A DNA stretch of 64,000 nt from Stenotrophomonas sp. NA06056. GTDB taxonomy: Bacteria; Pseudomonadota; Gammaproteobacteria; Xanthomonadales; Xanthomonadaceae. A program made the translations under genes and the position numbers. The DNA lies in the NCBI RefSeq assembly GCF_013364355.1, contig NZ_CP054931.1:2418001-2482000 (forward strand). Reading direction: 5' to 3'. The notes beneath the pieces are model-generated. The model had not been told where the DNA came from and searched no databases. It saw only the letters and a program-made list of their open reading frames with translations. Within the stretch, counting starts at the first letter, position 1, and every line of letters begins with the position of its first letter. Shown here piece by piece: positions 54,101 to 62,454 of the stretch.

Positions 54101-54268
54101 CGGGGTGGAACCGGTATACGGAATCTGCACGAACAGGAACGGCGCGGAGATGTCGGGCAGCGCTTCCAGTGGCAGCCGGAACGAGGCAATCAGCCCAACC
54201 ACCACCAGCGACACGAAGCACATGATGGTGGTGACCGGACGGCGGATGGAGAACTCGGCAATGCTCAT
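51176..54268 (-). CDS. RND efflux pump subunit (second pump)
   Basis: This is a 1030-residue HAE1-like RND permease with the usual two six-helix membrane halves and large periplasmic loops. It carries a Gly-rich insert (GGDGGGGGGNQG) near residue 640 in the second periplasmic loop. Pumps of this class export drugs, detergents or metabolites using the proton gradient. The start overlaps the end of the first pump by four bases. A single adaptor serves both, and no outer-membrane channel is encoded here, so a distant TolC-type protein is needed. The substrate is unknown. Confidence 0.93.
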   Translation of the reverse strand: MSIAEFSIRRPVTTIMCFVSLVVVGLIASFRLPLEALPDISAPFLFVQIPYTGSTPEEVERTIIRPVEESLATMTGIKRMRSSATSEAASIFIEFSDWDRDIAIAASDARERIDAIRSDLPDDVQRYNVFKWSSSDQPVLKVRLASTTDLTTAYDMLDREFKRRIERIPGVARVEITGAPPNEVEIAIDPNRLNAHGLSINELSDRLRTLNFSISAGQIDDNGQRVRVQPVGEITDLQEMRDLVINAKGLRLGDIADVRLKPARMSYGRRLDGNPAVGLDIYKERSANLVDVSRGALAEVEAIRAQDSMRDVQIKVIDNQGKAVTSSLLELAEAGGVGLILSVTVLFFFLRHWPSTLMVTLAIPICFTITLGFMYFAGVTLNILTMMGLLLAVGMLVDNAVVVVESIYQERERLPDQPRLASIIGTRNVAIALSAGTLCHCIVFVPNLFGETNNISIFMAQIAITISVSLLASWLVAVSLIPMLSARMATPKLVHSQTGMIARLQRRYAQLLDWSLRHRGWSLLGILLVVLVSLVPMKLTKIDMFGGDGGKDIFIGYMWKGAYTYRQMSEEVARVEAWVEENRERLHVQQVYSWYSEQEGSSTVVTLDEKYAKDIKALQEELRKGLPKSARTDYFVGNQGGDGGGGGGNQGVQVQLVGDSSAMLQEIGQEVLPLLAQRTELRDVRIDNGEKGGELKVHVDRERAAAFGFNAEQVASFVGLALRGAPMREFRRGDNEVPVWVRFAGAEQSSPEDLAGFSVRTGDGRSVPLLSLVSVDVGSSATQIGRTNRQTTLTIKANLAEKITAPDGRKAMEAVLKPMNFPAGYGFTFDGGDYGDDNEAMQQMVFNLLIALVMIYVVMAAVFESLLFPAAIMSGVLFSIFGVFWLFWITGTSFGIMSFIGILVLMGVVVNNGIVMIEHINNLRRGGMGRTQALVEGSRERLRPIMMTMGTAILAMVPISLTDTQMFGNGPEYSPMARAIAGGLAFSTVVSLLFLPTIYAVLDDLRNAVVRLIQRARGRDVTAAVGQELL

Positions 54269-57200
54269 GCCGGTTCCTCCCCACCCGCACTGCTGCCCTG
54301 CGCGGCATGCAGGCCTTCACCGGCATGCTTGCGGCCACGCTCGCGGTAATAGGCATCACCACGACGGTCCATCAAGTCGTACACCACCGGGATCACCAGC
54401 AGGGTCAGCAGGGTCGACACCAGCAGGCCACCGATCACGGTGATCGCCATCGGTGCGCGCACCTCGGCGCCCTCGCCCATCGCCACCGCCAGCGGCAGGA
54501 AGCCGAACAGCGTGCACAGGGTGGTCATGATGATCGGCCGCAGGCGCGAGCGAGCACCCTCCACCAACGCCTCGTGCTTGGCCACGCCGGCCTCGCGCAG
54601 CTGGTTGACCTTGTCGATCAGGATGATCGCGTTCTTGGTGACCAGGCCGACCAGCAGGATCAAGCCGATGAATACCACCACCGAAATGGGCTTCCCGGTC
54701 AGCATCAACGCCAGGATCGCACCCACCAGCGCCAGCGGGATGGTGAACAGGATCACGAACGGATGCAGCAGCGATTCGAACTGCGACGCCATCACCAGAT
54801 AGACCAGGAAGATCGCCAGGCCGAAGGCGAAGATCAGCGATTTCGCTGCCTGTGCCAGCTCCTCACCCTGGCCGCCGATGTGCAGGCCCACGCCCGCGCC
54901 CAGCGGCTGTTCGGACACCATCTGCTGTACTTCGCGCATGGCCGCGCCAAGGTCGATGTCGCGCAGGTTGGCCGAGACCACGGCAACCCGGGTCTGGTCG
55001 GCGCGATGGATCTCGCTCGGACCGGTGGTGGCGACCACGTCGGCTACCGCATCCAGAGTGACCGGACGGGTGCTGCCCGGATTGACGATCAGCCGACGGA
55101 TGCTCTCCACGCTGGCGCGATCGGTTTCCTGTGCACGCACCAGCACGTCGATCTTGCGGTCACGGAAGCTGTAACGGGTGGCCACGTCGCCGCGCACCTT
55201 CTTCACCACCACGTCGGCGATCTGCCGCGTGGTCAGGCCCAGTGCACCAGCGCGCTCCTGATCGAAACGGATCTGGATTTCCGGGAAACCCTCTTCAACG
55301 GTGGATTTGACGTCGGCGTAGTGCGCGTTGCCGCGCAACAGCGCCGCCAGGCGCTGGCCCGCCACTTCCAGGGTGGCCATGTCCTGCCCGCGCAGTTCGA
55401 TCTCCAGCGGCGTGGAGAAGCTGAACAAGGCTGGCCGCGCGAAGTCCACCTGCGCCCCTGGGTGCTGACCCATGGTGTCACGCAGGCGCTCGGTGATCTC
55501 CGCTTCGGTCTGCTGGTTGCCGCCACCTTCCATCACGATGGTCAGCTTGCCGATGTTCTCGCCACTCTCGGTCGGGCTGGCATCCAGGCGGGTACCGCTG
55601 CCGCTGACACCGTACAGCGATGCCACGCCCTCGCCCTTGCCGTGCGCCAACTGCAGCTCGCGCACCAGCGCATCGGTCTGCTTCAACGGCGTGCCGGCCG
55701 GCAGCTTGACCGTCATTTCGAAACGGTCCTGTGCCAGCTGCGGGATCAGGTCGGCACCGAGCATCGGCACCAGGGCCATCGTGCCGACGAACGCCAGTGC
55801 AGCCAGTCCCAGCACCTTGCCAGGATGGGCCAATGCACTCGGCAGCAGCCGCAGATAGCCACGCTCAGCACCGGCGTACGGCTTCATGGCGATGTCGCTG
55901 GCCTTGCGCATCACCGGGCCGACCACTGCAGCCACGCCGCGGCAGAGGCGCACCACCAACCACGCCAGCGCGTAGAAGCTCCAGCGCATCGTCGCCACCA
56001 CACCGCGACGGCCGAGCGCGACCGGCTTCTGCCAGCGGCTCTGCGGCTGCCACGGCTCGGCCGCAGCCTCTTCCGGGAAGGCCAGTGGCGGCCGGCCCTT
56101 CAGCGAGCTCAGCATCGGAATCAGGGTCATCGACACCAGCAGCGAGATCGCGATGGCGATGGCCACGGTCAACGCCTGGTCGCGGAACAGCTGGCCGGCG
56201 ATGCCGTCGACGAACACCAGCGGCAGGAACACCGCGATGGTGGTCAGGGTCGAGGCGACCACGGCCATGCTCACTTCACGGGTACCCGCAATGGCGGCCT
56301 GCAGGATGCCGAGGCCGCGTTCGCGCGCCTTGGCAATGCTTTCCAGCACCACGATCGAGTCGTCCACCACCAGGCCGGTGGCCAGCGCCAGGCCGCCCAG
56401 CGACATCACGTTCAAGCTCAGGCCGAGCTGGCCCATGAAGAAGAACGTGGCGATGATCGAGACCGGCAGCGACAGGCTGATCACGAACGTGCTCCAGCCA
56501 TCACGCAGGAACAGGAAGATGATCAGGATCGCCAGCAGGCCGCCGATCACTGCGTCCTTCTTGACGTCAGCGATGGCGTGCTCGATGAAGCGCGACTGGT
56601 CTTCGATGGTGGTCAGTTCGGCATCGGCCGGGAACGTTGCTTTGATCTGCTCCAGGCGCTTGCGCAGCGCTTCGGCAGTGGCAACGGTATTGGCGTCGCC
56701 TTCCTTGTAGATCGCCAGTTCGACCGATTCCTTGCCGCCCAGGCGGATGACCGCTTCGCGTTCCTTGTAGCCCTGACGCACGGTGGCCACGTCTTTCAGG
56801 CGCACCGGCACACCGTTGGCGACCACGCTGGAGCCGCCGCCCGACGAAGCGCTCTGCGCTGCGGAAGCAGCAGCAACCGCTGCAGCCGAACCCGTCGAGG
56901 CAGCGATGTTGAACATCTGCTGCAGCGCCGAGTCGGCCGCGCTGCCGTTGGCGGACTGGGTGGTGACCAGCAGGTTGCCGATCTCTTCCAGATCGGCGAA
57001 CTGGTTGACGGTACGCACCAGGAAGCGCTGTGAGCCCTCTTCCAGACGGCCGCCGGAAATGTTGATGTTCTCTTCCTTCAACCGCTTGATGACGGTGTCG
57101 ATCGGCAGGTTGAGCTGGGCCAGCTTCTGCTGGTCGATGTCGACCTGGATCTCGTCTTCCAGGCCACCGCCGACCTTCACCGCCGCCACGCCGCTGACCG

Positions 57201-57786
57201 GCTCCAGCTTCTTCTTCAGATCCTCGTCGGCATAGCGACGCAGGCCGGTCAGCTCACGGATCGCATCGGCATCGTTGGCCGGTGCGGCCTTGGTCGTCAA
57301 CACCAGGCGCATGATCGGCGCGGTGGACGGATTGAAGCGCAGCAGCACCGGGGCCTTGGCCTCCAGTGGCAGGTTCAGCGCTTCCATCTTGTCGCGCACC
57401 TCCAGGCTGGCCTGGTCCATGTTGGTGCCCCAGGCGAACTCGAGCACGACGTCGCTCTGGCCGGTGCGCGAGACCGACTTCAGCTTGCGCAGGTTCTTGA
57501 CCACGCCCACGGCTTCTTCGACCGGCTGGGTGATCAGGGTTTCGATTTCAGTCGGCGCTGCACCGGTGTACTCGGTACGCACGGTCAGCGTGGGATAACT
57601 CAGGTCGGGCAGGAGGTTGACCTTGAGGTTGCCCAGCGCGATCAGGCCGAACAGCAGCAGGGTGACGGTGCACATGGCGATGGTGACGCGACGGCGGGTG
57701 GCGAACTCCACCAGGCCGCCACCCATGCCTGCGGCGGCGCCGTCGCTCCCTGGCGAGGCACCGGGGTCGTGGCTGGGCGCGGTCAT
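54265..57786 (-). CDS. RND efflux pump subunit (first pump)
   Basis: This is a 1173-residue RND permease, longer than the usual 1030-1050. The extra length comes from an Ala/Ser/Gly-rich insert near residues 300-350 (AAAVAAASAAQSASSGGG) in the first periplasmic loop and from the segment around PWQPQSRWQKPVALGRRGV in the central cytoplasmic link. ATG 57786 (MTAPSHD) was chosen since it overlaps the adaptor stop (57783) by four bases; the longer frame beginning at 57951 is a read-through. It probably forms a heterotrimer with the next pump, as MdtBC does. Confidence 0.92.
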   Translation of the reverse strand: MTAPSHDPGASPGSDGAAAGMGGGLVEFATRRRVTIAMCTVTLLLFGLIALGNLKVNLLPDLSYPTLTVRTEYTGAAPTEIETLITQPVEEAVGVVKNLRKLKSVSRTGQSDVVLEFAWGTNMDQASLEVRDKMEALNLPLEAKAPVLLRFNPSTAPIMRLVLTTKAAPANDADAIRELTGLRRYADEDLKKKLEPVSGVAAVKVGGGLEDEIQVDIDQQKLAQLNLPIDTVIKRLKEENINISGGRLEEGSQRFLVRTVNQFADLEEIGNLLVTTQSANGSAADSALQQMFNIAASTGSAAAVAAASAAQSASSGGGSSVVANGVPVRLKDVATVRQGYKEREAVIRLGGKESVELAIYKEGDANTVATAEALRKRLEQIKATFPADAELTTIEDQSRFIEHAIADVKKDAVIGGLLAILIIFLFLRDGWSTFVISLSLPVSIIATFFFMGQLGLSLNVMSLGGLALATGLVVDDSIVVLESIAKARERGLGILQAAIAGTREVSMAVVASTLTTIAVFLPLVFVDGIAGQLFRDQALTVAIAIAISLLVSMTLIPMLSSLKGRPPLAFPEEAAAEPWQPQSRWQKPVALGRRGVVATMRWSFYALAWLVVRLCRGVAAVVGPVMRKASDIAMKPYAGAERGYLRLLPSALAHPGKVLGLAALAFVGTMALVPMLGADLIPQLAQDRFEMTVKLPAGTPLKQTDALVRELQLAHGKGEGVASLYGVSGSGTRLDASPTESGENIGKLTIVMEGGGNQQTEAEITERLRDTMGQHPGAQVDFARPALFSFSTPLEIELRGQDMATLEVAGQRLAALLRGNAHYADVKSTVEEGFPEIQIRFDQERAGALGLTTRQIADVVVKKVRGDVATRYSFRDRKIDVLVRAQETDRASVESIRRLIVNPGSTRPVTLDAVADVVATTGPSEIHRADQTRVAVVSANLRDIDLGAAMREVQQMVSEQPLGAGVGLHIGGQGEELAQAAKSLIFAFGLAIFLVYLVMASQFESLLHPFVILFTIPLALVGAILALMLTGKPISVVVFIGLILLVGLVTKNAIILIDKVNQLREAGVAKHEALVEGARSRLRPIIMTTLCTLFGFLPLAVAMGEGAEVRAPMAITVIGGLLVSTLLTLLVIPVVYDLMDRRGDAYYRERGRKHAGEGLHAAQGSSAGGEEPA

Positions 57787-58934
57787 TGCGTGCTCCCGGC
57801 CTTCTCTGCCGGCTTGGCCGAGGTGGCCACCGTCTTCGCCTTGGCCTTCGGATCGGCGATCACCTGCACTGCCGTGCCATCGCGCAGCGCGACCTTGCCG
57901 GCGGTGACGATCTGGTCGCCAGCGGTCAGGCCCTCGCGGATTTCCACCCACGGCCCTTCAGCGTAGCCCAGCTTGACCGGCACCCGCGCGACCTTGCCCT
58001 CGCGCACCCGGAACACCGCCGGCTCACCGTCGTCCAGCAGCGCCAGGCGCGGCACCACCAGCGCATCGGCACGCTGGTCATAGTCGATGCGGATGCGGCC
58101 GAACATGCCCGGCTGCAGCGACTGTGCGCCGCCATCGAACGCGCTGACCACGCGGAAGGTACCGCTGCCCGAATCCACCACCGGCGCGATGCGGTCCACG
58201 ACACCGGTGAAGGTCTGGCCCGGCAGCGCATCGGCCGACAACGTGACCGGCTGGCCTGCGCGCAACGTCGCCAGCTCGCGCTCGGGCACGTTGAGGGTGG
58301 CTTCCAGCCGTGAGTTGTCGACGATGCGGAAGATCGGCGTGTTGATCTGCACGAAGTTGCCGGTCTTGATCGAACGCGAGGCGATCACGCCGGAAATCGG
58401 TGCGACCACGGTGGTGTACGACAGCTCCAGCGTGGCCAGGCGGTACTGCGCGCGGATGTTTTCCAGGTCGTAGCGCAGCTGGTCGACGCTGGCCGCGCTG
58501 ACCAGCTGCTGGGCGACCAGCTTCTGTGCACGCTGGTAGTCGTTTTCCAGTTTGCGCATCTGCGCTTCGCTCTGCGCCACGGCCAAGCGCGCGCGGTCCG
58601 GATCAAGGCGAACCAGCGGCTGCCCGGCGTTGACCCGCTGCCCTTCCTCGACCAGCACCGCCAGCGCAACGCCCGAGGTCTTGGCCACCACCTGCGATTC
58701 GGCGCGCGGCTCCAGTGCCGCGGTTCCGGTGTAGCTGGCAGCGACTGCGCGACGGCTGGCCACCGCCACTTCCACCGGCACTGCCTCGACCTTCTTCTCG
58801 TCTTTGGTCTCGGCCGCCTTGGCCTCGTTGTTGGGCCCAGCAGCGCAACCGCTCAGCAGCAGGGAGGTGGAGAGCAGCAGCGCGGCAGCGCAGAGTCCGC
58901 TGCGGGGGCCGGGCAGGAAGGTTTGGTGCGACAT
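57783..58934 (-). CDS. RND membrane-fusion (adaptor) lipoprotein
   Basis: This is a 383-residue periplasmic adaptor. The lipobox LLLSGC anchors it; the hairpin and lipoyl-like domains follow (VAVASRRAVAASYTGTAALEPRAES, GVALAVLVEEGQRVNAGQPLVRLD), with the alpha-helical hairpin near 120-190. It links inner-membrane pumps to an outer channel. MFP-RND-RND without an OMF resembles MdtABC and S. maltophilia SmeIJK; I do not assign a specific name. It has a Lys-rich N-terminal linker. Start ATG 58934. Confidence 0.92.
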   Translation of the reverse strand: MSHQTFLPGPRSGLCAAALLLSTSLLLSGCAAGPNNEAKAAETKDEKKVEAVPVEVAVASRRAVAASYTGTAALEPRAESQVVAKTSGVALAVLVEEGQRVNAGQPLVRLDPDRARLAVAQSEAQMRKLENDYQRAQKLVAQQLVSAASVDQLRYDLENIRAQYRLATLELSYTTVVAPISGVIASRSIKTGNFVQINTPIFRIVDNSRLEATLNVPERELATLRAGQPVTLSADALPGQTFTGVVDRIAPVVDSGSGTFRVVSAFDGGAQSLQPGMFGRIRIDYDQRADALVVPRLALLDDGEPAVFRVREGKVARVPVKLGYAEGPWVEIREGLTAGDQIVTAGKVALRDGTAVQVIADPKAKAKTVATSAKPAEKAGSTQ

Positions 58935-59052
58935 CGTCAGATCCCTGGAGGATGCGTGGGCAGGTGTGGTAGCAAAGTAATGCACCACTTCACGGCAACA
59001 CCATATCCCAAAGGTCATGGTGTCTTCACGCCGCCAGTCGGGGCGACCCCAT

Positions 59053-59081
59053 TTCAGCTAGATGAAACCTGAGGCTATACT
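59053..59081 (+). promoter_or_regulatory. possible promoter of the cytochrome genes
   Basis: TTCAGC (59053-59058), a 17-bp spacer and TATACT (59076-59081) precede the first cytochrome gene. The small inverted repeat TTTCA/TGAAA lies at 59052-59067. Confidence 0.4.
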
Positions 59082-59139
59082 CGGGTCGTTCCGTACCCCA
59101 CGCCGGAACGACCAGACCCGAATCCCCGGAAAAGACACC

Positions 59140-59535
59140 ATGCGCCCGCAGCCGCTCGCCGCTTGTCTCGCTCTGGCCGTCCTCCTGCCCCTCGGGGCCG
59201 CCGCACAGCCCGCTCCTGCTTCTGCTCCTGCAGCACCCGCCCCGGCACCGGCCACGGCCCCCGCGCCGGCGGCTGCCACGCCCACCGGCAGTTTCGACAA
59301 TGGCCGTGTGCTGGCCTATACCTGCCAGGGATGCCACGGCATCACCGGTTACAAGAACGCCTACCCCAGTTACCGGGTACCGAAGATCGGTGGCCAGACC
59401 CAGCAGTACCTGACCCAGGCCCTGACCGAGTACCGCCAGGGCAAGCGCCGGCATCCCACGATGCAGGCGCAGTCGATGAGTTTCAGCGAACAGGAGATCG
59501 CCGATCTCGCTGTTTACCTGTCCACCGTCAAGTAA
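59140..59535 (+). CDS. exported c-type cytochrome, first of two
   Basis: This is a 131-residue class I cytochrome c. A signal peptide (1-22) precedes an Ala/Pro linker (about 23-48). The heme motif CQGCH lies near residue 62, with a distal Met in the C-terminal half (HPTMQAQSM). Such proteins shuttle electrons in the periplasm to an oxidase or other acceptor. Start ATG 59140 was chosen because the frame from 59062 adds nothing conserved. It is followed nine bases later by a second cytochrome gene. Confidence 0.9.
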   Translation: MRPQPLAACLALAVLLPLGAAAQPAPASAPAAPAPAPATAPAPAAATPTGSFDNGRVLAYTCQGCHGITGYKNAYPSYRVPKIGGQTQQYLTQALTEYRQGKRRHPTMQAQSMSFSEQEIADLAVYLSTVK

Positions 59536-59544
59536 GGCCCGCCC

Positions 59545-60006
59545 ATGTCGAAAGCCGCGCATCCACTGCGTCACGCCATCGCCCTGTCCGTCGCCCTGCT
59601 GCTGGCGGCCTGCTCGCAGTCACAGGTGGAGAACAGCGAGAAATCCGCCGGCGATCCCGGCCATGCCAGCGGCGAGCACGGATCGTCGTCCTCCGCTGGC
59701 CTGCCTGCCGGGCGTGAAGGCGCCGGCGAGGCCCGCGCCAAGGTCAAGAGCAAGGCCACCAGCCAGAGCTGCATCGATTGCCACGGTGCCGACGGCAATG
59801 CGCCGATCGATCCGACCTACCCGAAGCTGGGTGGGCAATATGGCGATTACCTGGCGCATGCGCTGCAGGCCTACCGTGCTGGTGACCGCCAGCATGCGTT
59901 GATGACACCCCAGGCGAAGGACCTGAGCGATCAGGACATCGCCGATCTGGCGGCGTACTTCGGCAGCCGCACGAGCCAGCTGCGGGATCTGCACGGAGTC
60001 AAATGA
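59545..60006 (+). CDS. c-type cytochrome lipoprotein, second of two
   Basis: This is a 153-residue cytochrome c with a lipobox (LLLAACSQ, Cys23) and heme motif CIDCH near residue 76. The linker between is rich in Ser, Gly, Ala and Lys. A Met in HALMTPQ is a plausible axial ligand. It is anchored to a membrane, whereas the first cytochrome is soluble, suggesting they pass electrons between membrane and periplasm. The acceptor is unknown. Confidence 0.9.
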   Translation: MSKAAHPLRHAIALSVALLLAACSQSQVENSEKSAGDPGHASGEHGSSSSAGLPAGREGAGEARAKVKSKATSQSCIDCHGADGNAPIDPTYPKLGGQYGDYLAHALQAYRAGDRQHALMTPQAKDLSDQDIADLAAYFGSRTSQLRDLHGVK

Positions 60007-60020
60007 CCGCCGCGCCCCCG

Positions 60021-60245
60021 GTGGGTGCGGAATCCGCTTTGGTGGGTGCGGACCTTGGTCCGCACTGATGCAGACATCCATGTGGGAGCGGACCTTGGTC
60101 CGCACTGATGCAGACATCCATGTGGGTGCGGACCTTGGTCCGCACTGATGCAGACATCCATGTGGGTGCGGACCGTTGGTCCGCACGGATCCGGATATCC
60201 ACGCATGGCGTGGATCTACCGAGCCGGGCATGACCCGGCTCTCGC
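60021..60245. repeat. REP array with 40-bp period, plus SMAG hairpin
   Basis: The unit GTGGGTGCGGACCTTGGTCC... repeats at 60042, 60082, 60122 and 60162 (period 40), each carrying the hairpin GCGGACC-TT-GGTCCGC. The final copy has GTT in its loop. An inverted SMAG hairpin (ATCCACGCATGGCGTGGAT with CTAC, near 60197-60219) follows. The array fills the gap between the cytochrome and ABC-F genes. Confidence 0.88.
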
Positions 60246-62126
60246 TCAGCCTTCCAGCTCTTCCCAGCGCGCGTAGGCGGCATCCAGTTCGGCCTGCACC
60301 TTGGCCAGCTGTTGAGTGTGCGCGGTCACTTCGGCGCTGCTGCGGGTGTAGAACGACGGGTCGTTCATCGCCGAGGTCAGGCCTTCCACATCGCCTTCCA
60401 GCTTTTCGATGGTCTTCGGCAGCTGTTCCAGCTCGCGTGCTTCCTTGTAGGCCAGCTTGCGCTTGGGCGCCGCCGGTTCCGCGGCAGGCACCGGCGCAGC
60501 AGCCGTCGGCTTGGCCGAGGCAACCACTGCAGGCGCGGCAGCCACGCTGGCCGCGTAACGCTGCCAGTCGCTGTAGCCACCCACGTACTCACCAATCACG
60601 CCATCGCCTTCCATCACCAGGGTGGACGTCACCACGTTGTCGATGAAGTCACGGTCGTGGCTGACCAGCAGCAGGGTGCCGGTGTATTCGCCCAGCAGCT
60701 CTTCCAGCAGCTCCAGGGTTTCCACGTCCAGGTCGTTGGTCGGTTCGTCCATCACCAGCAGGTTGGACGGCTGTGCGAACAGCTTGGCCAGCAGCAGGCG
60801 GTTGCGCTCACCGCCGGACAGGCGGGTGATTGGCGCACGCGCGCGCTCGGGGGTGAACATGAAGTCCTGCAGGTACGCATGCACGTGCTTGCGCTTGCCG
60901 TTGAACTCGAGGAAATCGCGGCCTTCTGCCACGTTCTCGATCGCACTCCAGTCTTCGCGCAGCACTGCACGATACTGGTCGAAGTACGCGATCTGCAGGT
61001 TGGTGCCGGCGTTGACTTCACCCTTCTGCGGCTGCAGTTCGCCCAGCAGCAGCTTCAGCAGCGTGGTCTTGCCACTGCCGTTGGGGCCTATCAGGCCAAT
61101 GCGGTCGCCACGCAGGATGGTCGTGGAGAAATCGCGGACCATCGTGCGATCGCCAAACGCGAACGAGATGTCCTTGATGTCGATGACCTTCTTGCCGGAG
61201 CTGATGCCCTGGGCGGCTTCCATCTTGACGTTGCCGCTGAGATCACGACGCGCGGAACGCTCGTTGCGCATCGCCTTCAAGCGGCGCACGCGGCCTTCGT
61301 CGCGGGTGCGGCGCGCCTTGATGCCCTGGCGGATCCACACTTCTTCCTGCGCCAGCAGCTTGTCGAACCGTGCGTTTTCCTGCGCCTGTGCATTGAGGCG
61401 CTCTTCGCGGCGGCGCTCGTAGTTGGCCCAGTCACCCGGCCAGCTGGTGACCTGGCCGCGGTCGATCTCGACGATGCGGGTGGCCAGTGCACGCAGGAAG
61501 CGACGATCGTGAGTGACGAACACCACGCTGCCACTCCAGCCCTTCAGGAAGGCTTCCAGCCAGTCGATGGCCTCGATGTCCAGATGGTTGGTCGGTTCGT
61601 CCAGCAGCAGCACGTCAGGGCTGGATACCAGCGCGCGCGCCAGCAGCACGCGGCGCTTCATGCCGCCGGACAGGCGGCCGAACTCGGCCTCGCCATCAAG
61701 GTCGAGCTTGGTCAGGGTTTCGCTGACGCGCTGGTCCAGGCCCCAGCCGTTGGCGGCGTCGATCTTGGCCTGCACGTTGCCGAGGGCTTCGCCATCGAAC
61801 ACCTCGGCATGGCTGAGGTGGTGGAATTCGGCCAGCCACTGGCCCAGCTCGCCCAGGCCATCGGCGACGACGTCGAACACCGAGCCGGCGGCACCGTGCG
61901 GCACTTCCTGCTCCAGGCGGGTCACGCGCACGCCCTGCTGCACGCGCACTTCGCCGTCATCGGGCTTGTGGTCGCCGGACAGCAGCTTGAGCAGAGTGGA
62001 TTTGCCGGCGCCGTTGCGGCCGATCAGGGCAATACGCTCGCCCGGCTCGATCGACAGTTCGGCTTTTTCCAGCAACAGCGGGCCGCCGACGCTGAAGTCG
62101 ACGTTTTGCAGAGTAATCAGAGGCAT
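60246..62126 (-). CDS. uup: ABC-F ATPase, Uup-like
   Basis: This is a 626-residue protein with two ABC domains: Walker A GRNGAGKST (near residue 37) and GPNGSGKTT (near 350), signatures LSGGMKRR and LSGGERNR. There is no transmembrane part. The C-terminal tail after about 545 is a coiled-coil (LPKTIEKLEGDVEGLTSAMNDP, EVTAHTQQLAKVQAELDAAYARWEELEG) typical of Uup, which acts on ribosomes and affects transposon excision. Start ATG 62126 (MPLITLQNVDF) was chosen; the frame open upstream to about 62801 is a read-through of noncoding repeats. A TACAAT six bases before the ATG suggests leaderless mRNA. Confidence 0.9.
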   Translation of the reverse strand: MPLITLQNVDFSVGGPLLLEKAELSIEPGERIALIGRNGAGKSTLLKLLSGDHKPDDGEVRVQQGVRVTRLEQEVPHGAAGSVFDVVADGLGELGQWLAEFHHLSHAEVFDGEALGNVQAKIDAANGWGLDQRVSETLTKLDLDGEAEFGRLSGGMKRRVLLARALVSSPDVLLLDEPTNHLDIEAIDWLEAFLKGWSGSVVFVTHDRRFLRALATRIVEIDRGQVTSWPGDWANYERRREERLNAQAQENARFDKLLAQEEVWIRQGIKARRTRDEGRVRRLKAMRNERSARRDLSGNVKMEAAQGISSGKKVIDIKDISFAFGDRTMVRDFSTTILRGDRIGLIGPNGSGKTTLLKLLLGELQPQKGEVNAGTNLQIAYFDQYRAVLREDWSAIENVAEGRDFLEFNGKRKHVHAYLQDFMFTPERARAPITRLSGGERNRLLLAKLFAQPSNLLVMDEPTNDLDVETLELLEELLGEYTGTLLLVSHDRDFIDNVVTSTLVMEGDGVIGEYVGGYSDWQRYAASVAAAPAVVASAKPTAAAPVPAAEPAAPKRKLAYKEARELEQLPKTIEKLEGDVEGLTSAMNDPSFYTRSSAEVTAHTQQLAKVQAELDAAYARWEELEG

Positions 62127-62132
62127 CCGACC

Positions 62133-62138
62133 ATTGTA
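62133..62138 (-). promoter_or_regulatory. -10 box directly before the Uup-like gene
   Basis: TACAAT on minus ends six bases before the ATG; no ribosome binding site fits in the gap. Confidence 0.5.
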
Positions 62139-62230
62139 GCGGGTTGCGGGGCTTGGCCGGGCGGCGCCCGGCACCCGCAGAGGCAACGGCCGCAGCCAAA
62201 GCAACGTCAAAAGCTGGCTTCCTGTGGGAT

Positions 62231-62332
62231 GGCGGGTTGGGTCCGGTTGCGGGGGACGCCGTAAACCCATCCATGGGGGCTTGGCCGCGGCATCCATGCC
62301 GCGGACACCCCCGCAACCGGACCCAACCCGCC
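62231..62332 (+). repeat. three-way-junction palindrome, copy B
   Basis: The outer arms 62231-62255 and 62308-62332 are perfect 25-bp complements. The interior has CCCATCCATGGG and CCGCGGCAT-CC-ATGCCGCGG (62285-62304). Joining segments are ACGCCGTAAA, GGCTTGG and ACA, as in copy A, although the arms are unrelated in sequence. Confidence 0.78.
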
Positions 62333-62360
62333 TTCGACAGATCTCCGCTGCTGTTGGTGG

Positions 62361-62404
62361 GTGTCGACCTTGGCCGACACGGTAGATCCACGCCATGCGT
62401 GGAT
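62361..62404. repeat. two REP hairpins
   Basis: GTGTCGACC-TT-GGCCGACAC (62361-62380, one mismatch) is followed by GTAG with ATCCACGC-CAT-GCGTGGAT (62382-62404). Confidence 0.8.
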
Positions 62405-62454
62405 GAACGCCACAAGAACTGTCGATGGATGGAATCGACTGCGAATCTGGTGGA

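Larger units (their letters stand above)
62127..62454. other. 328-bp repeat-rich gap between the Uup-like and LysR genes
   Basis: It holds the -10 box at 62133-62138, the three-way-junction palindrome B (62231-62332) and two REP hairpins (62361-62404). No gene is supported. Confidence 0.7.

Noticed and set aside
54307..57033. Plus-strand open frame of 908 codons opposite the first RND pump
   Set aside because: Same reason: the sense strand has RND signatures and the antisense product resembles no protein.
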